This document shows positions 28,944 through 38,315 of a stretch of DNA of 64,000 nt, one piece after another. The notes beneath the pieces are model-generated. The model ran no database searches. It was given only the letters and a program-made list of their open reading frames with translations, and was not told the origin of the DNA. The position numbers were made by a program, and so were the translations under genes. The stretch comes from Aurantiochytrium sp. KH105 (Eukaryota; Sar; Bigyra; Thraustochytrida; Thraustochytriidae), in NCBI GenBank assembly GCA_003116975.1, contig BGKB01000154.1, forward strand, positions 99,369 to 163,368, in the 5' to 3' direction. Position 1 is the first letter of the stretch. Each line of letters begins with the position of its first letter.

Positions 28944-29585
28944 CTAAATCTCGAGGAGACTGACGATGGGCTCGATGTCAATGAGGTCCACGAGCGAGGA
29001 CTCGGTGAGGTAGAGCTTGACCGTGTCCATGTCGAGGTGGTGAAGCTGGTGAAGGTACTCGTCAATGCCGCCCTGGCTGACGTAAATGGAAAGGATCATG
29101 GCCAGCGTGCCGCTAACGTGCCACCACACGTGATTTTTGCGCCAGTGCTCGGAGCGCACGGGGAATTGGCGGCACTGATTGAGGAATTTGAAGGGGGTCA
29201 TGGCGCTACCGACTTGAAGCAGCAGCTTGAACCAGCTGACAATGTGTGTGGGGTCGCTGGCAATGACCCAGCGCGTGGAGAACCAGGTGAGGTAAAAGAC
29301 CCCGAGCGTGGCCGTTAAGCGGTCCGTCACGTCGAGGTAATAATGTCTGTAATACACGGCGTCAGAGAGCACGGAGAAGAGCGTGACAATGACAAAGGTG
29401 TATGCTCCAAACCACGCCCCATAGCGCCACAGCACGGCGGCCACGATCAGGAAGAGCAGGCACGAGGTGCCCACCTTGAAGTCGAGCAGGATGCGCGGTT
29501 CGTGCACCTCCTCCCAGGTCTCCTTGCCCTCAATGCTCGAAGGCCGCCTGAAGATGCTCAGGTGTCTGAACACGAACTGCACCAT
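28944..29585 (-). CDS. Polytopic membrane protein, possible CREST-superfamily member
   Basis: A 213-aa protein from ATG 29585; the frame is open upstream but Arg-rich and compositional. Several hydrophobic helices occupy about 41-70, 92-112, 117-130 and 155-170. Ser71/Ser74, His81, Asp85/Asp88 and the pair His152-x3-His156 (HVWWH) recall the S/H/D plus HxxxH metal-site pattern of the CREST superfamily (alkaline ceramidases, PAQR, Per1, TMEM8/myomaker), most like the TMEM8 branch. The Ser-His spacing is longer than usual, so this is a tentative inference. I do not recognise a specific orthologue. The N-terminus (FVFRHLSIFRRPSSIEG) is basic and faces the cytosol by the positive-inside rule. Confidence 0.5.
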   Translation of the reverse strand: MVQFVFRHLSIFRRPSSIEGKETWEEVHEPRILLDFKVGTSCLLFLIVAAVLWRYGAWFGAYTFVIVTLFSVLSDAVYYRHYYLDVTDRLTATLGVFYLTWFSTRWVIASDPTHIVSWFKLLLQVGSAMTPFKFLNQCRQFPVRSEHWRKNHVWWHVSGTLAMILSIYVSQGGIDEYLHQLHHLDMDTVKLYLTESSLVDLIDIEPIVSLLEI

Positions 29586-29682
29586 CTTCTCCACCAACAA
29601 AACGAGGAAGACGAAGACGAAGAAGAAGTGCAGAAAGAGTAAAGAAAAAAAATTGTCCGGCTGGCTGGAGACGGCCTTCCTC

Positions 29683-29707
29683 CCTCCCTCCCTCCCTCCC
29701 TCCCTTC
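29683..29707 (+). repeat. (CCCT)n microsatellite
   Basis: About six TCCC units in the upstream/5' UTR region of the CREST-like gene. Confidence 0.85.
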
Positions 29708-29868
29708 CACGCGCCCTCGCTCTCTGCTCGCGGGCTGCCGTGCGGACCAGGCAGCCCTGTCTGCGCGCGCGCGCGGTCTGAGCGCGTGCGCGTTCGAGGA
29801 CACGCGCGCACGAGGCCACGCGAGGCGAGAAGGCGCGAAAAAGTAGAAGAAGAAGCGGGGAAGACCTC

Positions 29869-29884
29869 GTCGATTCGAATCGAC
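29869..29884. repeat. 16-bp perfect palindrome GTCGATTCGAATCGAC
   Basis: Perfect inverted symmetry, about 285 bp upstream of the CREST-like start codon. It could be a dimeric transcription-factor site; no factor is assigned. Confidence 0.6.
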
Positions 29885-31898
29885 CTCGCGGCCACGCACG
29901 CTCGCGCGCGCGCTCGCGACCCCGGCGCGCGCGGCGGGGCGCGGGCGCGCACAGACCCCGACGGGAGCGCGGGCAGGCGGGTCCGCGCGGGCGCGGCGAA
30001 GGAGCGCGGGCGGCGAAGGGCGCGGGCCGGGCGGTGTGTGCGCCGGGTGCAGCGGCGCCTGCTGAGACTCCCTCGCGTTGCGGCTTTGTTTTTTTGTTTT
30101 GAGAGGGCGCGCGACCGTGGCTTGCTTTTCGCTGCTGCACTCACGATGCTGCAGTGGGATTAGTACAGAAAAGGCTAGGAAGAAACAGGAGCCGCGCGTT
30201 CACGGGCGTCGCGCTTTCGTGGCGAGAGAGAGAGAGAGAGGAGAGAAAAGAAAGAAGCAGCGACGACCAGCCTAGTAGAAGCGAGGAGCGTCGTCGCGCC
30301 GCCTTCTTTTCAAGGGTGGAATCGCGCACGCGCGAAGAGCGAAGAGCAACAGCTCCGCAGCACAAGCAGCAGCTCAAGCAGCAGCGGAGGGCGCGTTCTT
30401 GGAGCCGAGGAGTGGACGGATGAGTTCGCAGGCGAGCGAGGCGAGGACGAGTATACCTATATACGTACATTGATGATGATGGAGGACGAGCTGCTCACGC
30501 TGGCTGAGCTGGCTGCAGCTGCCAGCCGGCCGCGAAGAGGTATTTTTGAGCAGCGAAAAAGCAAGCCCTCCCTGCGAGCGTAAACAGTCGCATTCGTTGG
30601 CAGGGGACGGAAACGGGCACAAGGTGCTGGTGCTGGTCTTGCTGCTGGTCTTGCACTGCTGGAGGTCAGGCTGTCATCAGCCTGCGCGTGCAATGGGACC
30701 GACAGCGACAGCGACAGCGAAAACGAGACGGCGACCTGCAGGCGGTGGTTAGGTGGGCCAGGAAACGAGGCGGTCGGACGGCGGCCAGGTTGTGCTGGGT
30801 CGCGACTGAGGCTTGGCGTGCTTCAGTGTGGCTCGGCTTGACCTGGCCGACTGGCGATGGCAACTGGCGCGTGGATGACGGCGCACGAGGAGTCGAAGAC
30901 GTCATGCGGCGGGAACAAAGAGAATAGCCCCGTCCGCCGCGCACTTTCTTTCGGCCAGGCCATGGGCCGCGCGCGAGATGCAGCGAGACAGAACAAGACA
31001 CAGGACAAGGCAAGACAAGGCAAGGCAAGACAAGCACCGTCGTTATTTGTTTGGGCTTGCTTTGGTTTGCTTCTTGGCGTCTTCGTCACAGAGAACTCGT
31101 GGCAGATACGCGTGCAGGAGCTTCGTACGAGTTGTGTTTGATGATGACAGCGGTGGTGGTTGCGGCCGTACGCGCAGTGCGACCTAGGTCTACTTCAAGT
31201 CTCTCGCTTCACAACTCATTGTCAGTGGTCCCTGCCACCACTGATCTTCCTTTCTTCCAGTGAAGCGCTTCTCTACCTTCCACTGCGACTTTCGTGGCCC
31301 GTGAATTTCATCGTCCACTGTACAAATGTAGACTGTCTCTACTGACGCTGTTTACCGAAACAAGAACCTGACCGCCCGTCTCTACGCATCATGAACAAGA
31401 CCTTTAAAAAAAAAATAGAAATAAAAACCCCATCTCATTAATACCGGAAATCCGGGAAAGATCGCCTCGAACCAGTGTAACTATCGGAATTTCGGGAGAT
31501 CCCTCCTTCTCTTATTTTTCCGCGCGACAGCGAGCGAGTGTTGGAGATTTTTTTCTTGCTTGCCAGTGCTTGCATTCAGACCTGAGCAGCAGCAGCGGCA
31601 GCAGCAGCAGCAGCAGCAGGCCAGCAACAGCAGCGCGGCGGCGCGGAGAAAAGGAAGAGCGGACGCGGGCCGAAGTGGCGGACCGGATAGAAAGACACAT
31701 AAGTCGCAGCCGTCGGTTTGCCCTTGCAGGCAACGACGAACACACCACAACGAACCGAGCGCTGCCGGTTCGTCGCGGCCTCGCACGAACCTGCTGCTTA
31801 TGCGCAACGCCAAAGCGATTTGACAAGATCGCCCAACACGTGTCACCGCTGTCACCATTCCGCTGCCTATCTAAGACGTCGCATCGCATCAGACACAG

Positions 31899-34800
31899 AT
31901 GAAGTCTCCGTCTCCAAACGAGACACCCTCTCCAGCAGAGAGTAATGCGACCTTGCAAAGCCCCGGCTTCGCGGGCTCGCGACACGGCACAGAAGACGAA
32001 GGCGAAGACTCGGACGATTTCCAGGAAAAAAACGAAACCAGCTCTCCCAATAATAGCCTCTTCCGAAAACCTCAACGTGCAGCCAAACCTCTTTTTCGTG
32101 ATGAAGTCGCAGATCAGGTGCACGGCCTCGAAGATGTAAAAACGTCCACGACAGCAGTGAGGCACGTTGGAGGCGCCATGGTACTTGGAGATCCTGTAGC
32201 CGTCTCGTTCGAGGAAGTCGTCCGGCTAGGAGCGCAGCGTCCATGCATTCCCGTGCAGGAAGAGGACTTTGATCCTCTCGCCGCTTCATCGATGGACAAC
32301 GCCAAGGGCGATGTTGCTGCAAACCCGGGCCAGCTCGGGAAACCCTTCAGCGCCGAAGGAAACGTTATTGGCATTCCGATCGAGCGAGAAAAATGGTGCC
32401 GTCCCGCCGGCAGCGCGTATCGCTTGCCGCTTGTTCAAGGAAACCAAAGGCGACACATCCTCTACGACGTTTACTTTTCGGGAAGGTCAATCGGTCTGAC
32501 GCTCTCGAACAAAGATCATACCTTTGTTCAAGCTCTCACGGGTGTCGCTGCCTTCAAGCTTGGCATTATAGCCAAGGGAGACATCATCCTCAGCGCATCC
32601 TGCGAAGATCGCTGGATACGCTGCAACGAGTCACTCAATGAACTCACGGACTTTATTCGGGACAGCAAGCGTCCCATCGTACTTCGCTTTTGGCGAAGAC
32701 CCGAACCTCTGCAGCTTGGATCAGTTCTCATTTCCAACGGCCCACTCGAGGTCTTTCTCAACTTCGTCAATCGGTACCTCGACTCACCAAATTACAGAGA
32801 GGTCTCGCGCAACGAGCGCGCCCTCGAGCAAGAGCTTCGCGAGGAGGCCCATGCATCTCAAGCACGCGGCGAGTTCAACGCCCTTGTAGGGAGCGTCCAT
32901 GCCGACGACCTCGGTCGTGTCGGCGGCACCATGAGCGACAATGACGACGACGAGGTCGCGACGCTTTCGGGCAACGATGACGATGCCGACAGCCTTGACG
33001 GCGCCAACGCTCGCCATCATGGTGCAAGAGCTGCACATGCCTCACATGCCGCCGGTCGCGAGTCCTCACGCAAGTACATCAACACCGCAGTGGCGCAAAT
33101 CATGTTTCTTGTCGAGGTCGTCAAGATTCGTCAGCGCATTAAAACTGGGACGCATCGGTACAATCAGGCCACGGTCGAAAGCTCCATTCGAAAAGGCATT
33201 GCTGCCAAATACCTTATGCCAGGCAAGCAGTCGGATTTCTCAATCAGGGACTTCCTTCGTAAGGACCGTGCCGCCGCGAGCGCGCGCAAAGAAGTTCTGC
33301 GCTCGGGATCGATTGAAGCGCTCGAACTTCTCTTTGATCACGTCCAAGACCTTGTCCGCAACGATACCTTCGCCTTATTTCTCCATGAAAAAGACGTCGA
33401 AATCGCCCTGGACAAGCTTGGCGAAAAGAATGGCTGGAAGCTGCGCGTGTTCTCGCGTCTTGTTCGCCAGATTGTACCTTTAGAACTCATACTCGAAAGA
33501 CGGAAGGCCTGTGCCGCCTTCCTGCTCTATCTGCTTGGCCTCGAGCCTTCGAAAGCAAGCACACAGGCCGCCACTTCACTTTCGATTTGGAGCACTGCTC
33601 GTTTCTGCCCATCGCTCTTTCATGAAAGCTTTGTACCTGTGGCGCGACGCGAACGGGTCTTTGACGAAGCCTCGCAGTCTGTCGACTTTTCTGTGCTACA
33701 TGATCGCCTTTTGGAAGTTTGCAAGGATCTTCACCGTCAATTTGTGCATCACAAGCTGGGCAGGCTTGTATGGGATGCTTTCAATGCAGCTGCCAAGACG
33801 GATGGCAACGAAGCCTTACTTGACAATCACATGCCGCGTCTTTCTGCAATTTTACAGGAAGCCAACTTGCCAGACTACCTTAATACGCATCGAGCCGTTG
33901 CGCCTCTTCCTTTGGCGAGCTCGTCGTCATCCTCACTGGACGATCCTTCGAGGGGAGACTTCCTCCGCAATATTCTTCTCTTCGATGCTCCCGTGGACAA
34001 AGCAGACCCAATCGTCTTCTCGGCAGTGCCGGGTGAGTCCGCGCCACCACAGATTGAGCGTTTCTTCCTGCCTCATCGTCTTGGAGGAATGCTTCATGAC
34101 GACGTTGGCGAAGACGATCCGAATCAGTATCCGCTCTTATTCAACTTTGTCATGGGCTCGGGGCTCGTGGGCAGCAGTCTATCCTTCAGACACGTGAACG
34201 GCCGCTACACTGGTGTCTGCATTACGAGCGAGCGCCGAGACTTCATTCTGCATCGGAAACTTCTGCAACGCGTCGCTGCTGATCATCGTCCTGCTATGGA
34301 AAGTGAGCTCACAGAGGGTACTGACGGTGGCGGCATGAGCGCACTCGGCCCAAAGGTGCGCGCCACACTCAATGACGCTCTTTCACAGGAGCACGCCGCT
34401 GCTATTCAAGCCCATGACCAGATGCCGAGCTTGAGTGATTCCCTCGACTTTGGTCTTCTCTTTGAAATCTTCTCGTACGAAGACATTATCAGACTCTTTG
34501 AGTGCTGCCTGCTCGAGCGTAAGATGCTCTTTGTGGCCAAACGATACACGGCGCTGACAAACGTTGCCGAAGTCTTGCGCGAGCTCCTACAGCCTCTACA
34601 ATGGAGCCATGTCTATGCGCCCGTGCTTCCGCGCAAGATGCTCGATCATCTGCAGTGCCCCACGCCCTTTATGATTGGAATCCACACCGACTATGCCTTC
34701 AAAAAGGACTTTCCTTTTGTTCTAGATGCCGTCGTGGTCAACCTGGACCATGGGACCATTCAAATGCCATCCATGACGGCGCGAGGCGGTGGCGACGCTC

Positions 34801-35201
34801 TCGCTGCATATGATGACGACGAGACATTGGGGCGCCATTTGCAACTCCCACAGGAGCTGCGGGCTCACCTTCTACAGGACCTGCGGAGGCTCACACAACC
34901 TCGCTATGAAGCTTGCGACAGCTTGGCTGAGCCCTCGTCTTCACCTGCGAGCAAGCAAATCATCCCAGCCGCCAAGGTCCGCGAGTCTTTCGGAGTAGTT
35001 GTCGCCAAGCTTCTTGAACAGGTTGTACCCCACTGCGTTCCGCTCAATTTCAGCAAATCTGATTCCCTCATCATCTTCAATGAAATGCGCTTTCTCGATG
35101 CCGTCAACCCGGCGCACCGGACCTTTTACGCTGCGCTTTTGCGAACGCAGGCTTTTTCTACTTATGCTTCGTCTTTTCTCAATCATTTGCAGCACGAGTG
35201 A
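31899..35201 (+). CDS. PDZ / RGS-like / DENN-domain protein, probable Rab GEF
   Basis: A 1,100-aa single-exon protein from ATG 31899. Residues 1-150 are disordered and acidic. A PDZ-like domain (about 185-269) contains SGRSIGLTLSNKD and LGIIAKGDIILSA. An RGS-like segment (about 390-520) has IMFLVEVVKIRQRI, IAAKYLMPG and LLFDHVQDLVRNDTFALFL, interrupted upstream by an acidic loop. A full tripartite DENN module follows: uDENN about 690-800 (YPLLFNFVMGSG), cDENN about 847-954 (LLFEIFSYEDIIRLFECCLL, ERKMLFVAK, ALLQP-like WSHVYAPVLP) and dDENN about 1034-1099. DENN proteins exchange GDP for GTP on Rab GTPases in membrane traffic. DENN is near-certain, PDZ likely, RGS inferred. The RGS-like part might sense a G-alpha or be a structural fold only. 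It converges with DNAAF5, 168 bp apart. Confidence 0.88.
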   Translation: MKSPSPNETPSPAESNATLQSPGFAGSRHGTEDEGEDSDDFQEKNETSSPNNSLFRKPQRAAKPLFRDEVADQVHGLEDVKTSTTAVRHVGGAMVLGDPVAVSFEEVVRLGAQRPCIPVQEEDFDPLAASSMDNAKGDVAANPGQLGKPFSAEGNVIGIPIEREKWCRPAGSAYRLPLVQGNQRRHILYDVYFSGRSIGLTLSNKDHTFVQALTGVAAFKLGIIAKGDIILSASCEDRWIRCNESLNELTDFIRDSKRPIVLRFWRRPEPLQLGSVLISNGPLEVFLNFVNRYLDSPNYREVSRNERALEQELREEAHASQARGEFNALVGSVHADDLGRVGGTMSDNDDDEVATLSGNDDDADSLDGANARHHGARAAHASHAAGRESSRKYINTAVAQIMFLVEVVKIRQRIKTGTHRYNQATVESSIRKGIAAKYLMPGKQSDFSIRDFLRKDRAAASARKEVLRSGSIEALELLFDHVQDLVRNDTFALFLHEKDVEIALDKLGEKNGWKLRVFSRLVRQIVPLELILERRKACAAFLLYLLGLEPSKASTQAATSLSIWSTARFCPSLFHESFVPVARRERVFDEASQSVDFSVLHDRLLEVCKDLHRQFVHHKLGRLVWDAFNAAAKTDGNEALLDNHMPRLSAILQEANLPDYLNTHRAVAPLPLASSSSSSLDDPSRGDFLRNILLFDAPVDKADPIVFSAVPGESAPPQIERFFLPHRLGGMLHDDVGEDDPNQYPLLFNFVMGSGLVGSSLSFRHVNGRYTGVCITSERRDFILHRKLLQRVAADHRPAMESELTEGTDGGGMSALGPKVRATLNDALSQEHAAAIQAHDQMPSLSDSLDFGLLFEIFSYEDIIRLFECCLLERKMLFVAKRYTALTNVAEVLRELLQPLQWSHVYAPVLPRKMLDHLQCPTPFMIGIHTDYAFKKDFPFVLDAVVVNLDHGTIQMPSMTARGGGDALAAYDDDETLGRHLQLPQELRAHLLQDLRRLTQPRYEACDSLAEPSSSPASKQIIPAAKVRESFGVVVAKLLEQVVPHCVPLNFSKSDSLIIFNEMRFLDAVNPAHRTFYAALLRTQAFSTYASSFLNHLQHE

Positions 35202-35369
35202 ATCACTGGGAGAAGATAAAGAGAAGAAGTGGGAGAAGAATAATGCATGCATCTACGGGAAAATGGCAGGTGTCAATCGAGCAAAGGAACATAACAACAC
35301 AATTGGATGTGAGAGGGATCAGATATTATATTTTTAATGTGCCTTCTACCAGGCATTACATTACAACGT

Positions 35370-37895
35370 TTAGTAGTCCTCTTCCTCCACTGCTTCCTTT
35401 TGCAGGAGGTCTTGCGTCTCTTCTGAAGGCATCCACTTGTGAAAAGCGCCCAGTGCCGCCAATGCTTCGCTGCCAAGGCTACCAGCTTGCTCGCGTGTCA
35501 AGCGCTCGCAGAGGAGGTGCCCAGGACCACCGAATGAGTTTGTCACCGGAACGAGCGCGTCAAGCAATGCTTCGACCTCGCGCGCAAGGCTCTCATCCAC
35601 GTCGCCAATGACCAAGAGTCGCGCAGCGCTCACCAGCAAGTCTCCTGCTTCATGACGTAGCGAATTGAGCCGACCTGTCGCGAGAAAGTGCGCATCCGCT
35701 GCAGCTCTCCCGTTACTTGTGGAAAGAAGCATTACGGGATGACGCATGACGCGCACAAGACGTCGGCAGAGCGAAGGCTGCTGGGAGGCTGCGCGAACGA
35801 GCTGCTGCTCGCTAAGAGCCCGCACAAGTGTCGAAAAATGTGGCACCACACAGGTCGGAAGTGATCCATCGAGAAGCGCTCCCAAAACCACGAGACCTCG
35901 GCCCGTCGCGGTCCAGCGAGCGTCCGTCGCGAGGCTTCGGGAACCGTCTGCCCCCTCGATGTGAGGCAGAATAAGCGTCAAATATGCATCCGGATCAACA
36001 TAGCGCCCCGTGAGTTCTGCACACTCGGCGATGCGCTCCTGAATCTCCGCATCCACGGCGAATCGATAATACGTGTCAATGATCCCGTTCAGCTCCATGG
36101 TCACGTGCTCCTCCATGTAGACGAGCATCGTACGCAAGAGACCTACTGCGTGCCCGCGTGTCGTTGCCTTCCAGTCCTGCAACTCCCGGAGTACGGTGTG
36201 CAGGAAGCGACGGCAGTGCTGACGCACGTACATGCGCGTGCCAAGTCTCGGCCGTGACTTCCACGGCGATGGCAATGGTTTGTTGTAATTGGCGCGACCT
36301 TGCGCGCCGTCAACACCGTACTGCCGTTTTTCTATAATTTCATCGTGATGTTCCTCCTCGTACTGTCTGCCCAGTTCCTCGAGGGTCTCTAGAGCCGCGT
36401 TTTGGGCAGGTTCGAAGCTATCAGATAGGGCACTCAATAGAAATGGCAAGAGGCGTACTGCATGGTCCCAGCGATCCAAAAGGCCTGTGAGCCAGTTACC
36501 GAGCACCTTGTACAGCTCGAGACGAACCGTTGCGTTTTCGTCGGTGACAAGATGGCCAAGGTAGTTAAGGCGGGTTTCACCTTGATAAAATGCGCAGATC
36601 GGAATCACATTGTCCTCGCGGAACCCCATGAGATCCACGATGGCGTCCGTCCCGCCTCCTTTGCATTTATTCCGGTACGGGCAAGCCACAAGCGCCCCAA
36701 TGCAGCGAATAGCCGCAATCTTTACGGCCGAGCGACGGTGGCGCAAAGCCGGCATCAGCGAACGCACGAGTGCCGTGCAATAGTGGTGCATCGTGTTTTC
36801 GAACGCACGCTCCTGCGCGATTTCTTGCAGCATTCGCATACCCTCAATACGAAGCGCAGGGAAAGGATCCACTGCGCATGCATGAAAGAACATGACCGTG
36901 TCATGAAAATATGGACCCAGCATAGAGTGCAGCCCGCGTCTCGTAAAGGAGCGTACCAGCGTCGCAAGCATCGTACAGAGGAGCAAGCGCACCTCTTCGG
37001 ACGGTTCACGGACGGTGTGCCGAAGGGTCGTTCCTCCGTCAGGGAGCGGGATCGCCTTGCCGCGTTGCTTCGCCTCGTGCGCCTCGACGTCTCTCACCAT
37101 CTCGTTATTCTGCAGGTCAAAGATAAAGGTGTCCGAGTTTCGATCCATCACTGCAGGGTACAGATAAGGAAGCACGGGTCCAAGATCTTCGCATCTGGCA
37201 ATGAACTTGGTGAGCATGATGGCAGAGAGTTCTCTGCACTTTTCAGCAGTGTCTCCGAGTCTCCGCAGGAGGGGCTTTTGCAGTTCTGCAAAGACTTCTG
37301 ACAGAACGTCATTGTCGAGCTCAGCGGGTTCTCCAGCGTCGTTCTTGTTCTCGGGGAAAAGGACGCTCATAAGCCGCTGCGCGGCGTCGATACGTGCGCG
37401 AGGTGCATCTGCGTCGCTCAGCAGATTGATGTCTCGCTGCAAGACTCGGAGAACAAGATTCGGGTTCGCCAGTACATCAGTGGGTAGAACTGGGCTTTTC
37501 TTTTGACTTTCTTCGATGCGCCCGTCGTGTTCTTCTGCCTCTACTTCTTCTTCTTCTTTTCCATTTTTTTCTTCATACTTTAGCTGCTGCTGCTGCTGCT
37601 GCTGCTGCTCTTTTGGCGCGTCTACTGGTGCTTCCAGCAACGATTGATGCTGTTTGCCCCGCTCGTCTTCGTCGTTACCCTTGTTGACACAGCTCGGCTT
37701 GCTCGTTGACTTCTTGGTTTTTTTGGTCTTCTTCTTTGGTTTGTCGGGTTTCATGAGCGCACGAAGCGTCTTGTCCTGCGCAAACTTTTGCTGCACCGAC
37801 GACGACCTCGAGCTATTTTCCTTGTGCTGCTGCAGCTCCCGAGCATCGCTCGCGAGCAGCTCGGCCCAAGCGTCAGCTGCCTTGGACGAGGTCAT
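35370..37895 (-). CDS. DNAAF5: Dynein axonemal assembly factor 5 (HEATR2)
   Basis: An 841-aa protein from ATG 37895; human DNAAF5 is 855 aa. The frame is open further upstream only from a TTG codon, without family similarity. After a Lys-rich and polyQ (eight Q) N-terminal segment (1-130), HEAT repeats fill the protein. Family-like blocks are LQRDINLLSDADAPRARIDA, LLRRLGDTAEKCRELSA, LGPVLPYLYPAVMDR, DPFPALRIEGMRMLQEIA, KVLGNWLTGLLDRWDHAVRL and RRFLHTVLRELQDWKATTRG. DNAAF5 acts in the cytoplasm in pre-assembly of outer and inner dynein arms. The N-terminal Lys/Gln extension is absent from animal proteins. It is tandem with KAP3, consistent with a flagellate life stage. Confidence 0.88.
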   Translation of the reverse strand: MTSSKAADAWAELLASDARELQQHKENSSRSSSVQQKFAQDKTLRALMKPDKPKKKTKKTKKSTSKPSCVNKGNDEDERGKQHQSLLEAPVDAPKEQQQQQQQQLKYEEKNGKEEEEVEAEEHDGRIEESQKKSPVLPTDVLANPNLVLRVLQRDINLLSDADAPRARIDAAQRLMSVLFPENKNDAGEPAELDNDVLSEVFAELQKPLLRRLGDTAEKCRELSAIMLTKFIARCEDLGPVLPYLYPAVMDRNSDTFIFDLQNNEMVRDVEAHEAKQRGKAIPLPDGGTTLRHTVREPSEEVRLLLCTMLATLVRSFTRRGLHSMLGPYFHDTVMFFHACAVDPFPALRIEGMRMLQEIAQERAFENTMHHYCTALVRSLMPALRHRRSAVKIAAIRCIGALVACPYRNKCKGGGTDAIVDLMGFREDNVIPICAFYQGETRLNYLGHLVTDENATVRLELYKVLGNWLTGLLDRWDHAVRLLPFLLSALSDSFEPAQNAALETLEELGRQYEEEHHDEIIEKRQYGVDGAQGRANYNKPLPSPWKSRPRLGTRMYVRQHCRRFLHTVLRELQDWKATTRGHAVGLLRTMLVYMEEHVTMELNGIIDTYYRFAVDAEIQERIAECAELTGRYVDPDAYLTLILPHIEGADGSRSLATDARWTATGRGLVVLGALLDGSLPTCVVPHFSTLVRALSEQQLVRAASQQPSLCRRLVRVMRHPVMLLSTSNGRAAADAHFLATGRLNSLRHEAGDLLVSAARLLVIGDVDESLAREVEALLDALVPVTNSFGGPGHLLCERLTREQAGSLGSEALAALGAFHKWMPSEETQDLLQKEAVEEEDY

Positions 37896-38315
37896 TCTGT
37901 TCTCACTGCCTTCTGTTTTTTTGCTTCTGCTCGTAGAGACGGCGCTGGAAAGTCGCACAGACAGATAAGAAGGAAGACTGTCGCTCTGCAGAGTCTTGCG
38001 TGCTCCGGCGTACGAGCGTCGTCGTTCCGCAGTCTCCCCTCGCGGCTCGCCCGAGACAAGTCGGAGAGAGAGATATGATGCGTCCTCCTGTCCCAGAAGG
38101 CCCGGCGCGGCTGATTCGAGCTCAACGTCTTTGCATTCGAGCGACGCATCAAGGCTCACTCGAGTGTCGCGATGTAACAATAACAAAAGTCGTCGGACCA
38201 AATGACGACGAAAAAAGGAACAGGGAGATGAAAGTATGGCGGTCCCTCAACCAAAAGGAATGGAAATGCGTGCAACATAAGTTTGGGTTTGTCTTTCTTC
38301 CTTTCTTTCTGTTTG
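37896..38315. other. Intergenic spacer between DNAAF5 and KAP3
   Basis: 420 bp that must contain the DNAAF5 promoter and the KAP3 3' UTR. I see no further element; the open frame extending from DNAAF5 into it lacks an ATG. Confidence 0.6.

Larger units (their letters stand above)
29586..31898. promoter_or_regulatory. Long divergent intergenic region between CREST-like and DENN genes
   Basis: 2.3 kb without a confident gene. The left part (to ~30.1 kb) is GC-rich 5' flank of the CREST-like gene with a (CCCT)n run near 29683-29707, CG-dinucleotide runs and a palindrome at 29869-29884. At 30473-30583 an uninterrupted 36-codon ORF starts just after a TATATAC string. At 30990-31040 GACAA/GGCAA units recur. 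A small hairpin, TCAGTGGT-7-ACCACTGA, sits at about 31222-31244. A CAG-rich run at 31588-31620 lies in the probable DENN 5' UTR. Confidence 0.5.

Noticed and set aside
36462-37301. 279-codon + strand frame opposite DNAAF5
   Set aside because: No recognisable domain; antisense of a well-supported HEAT-repeat gene.
37896-38201. DNAAF5 N-terminal extension from a TTG codon
   Set aside because: No ATG and no family similarity; ATG 37895 gives the family's normal length.
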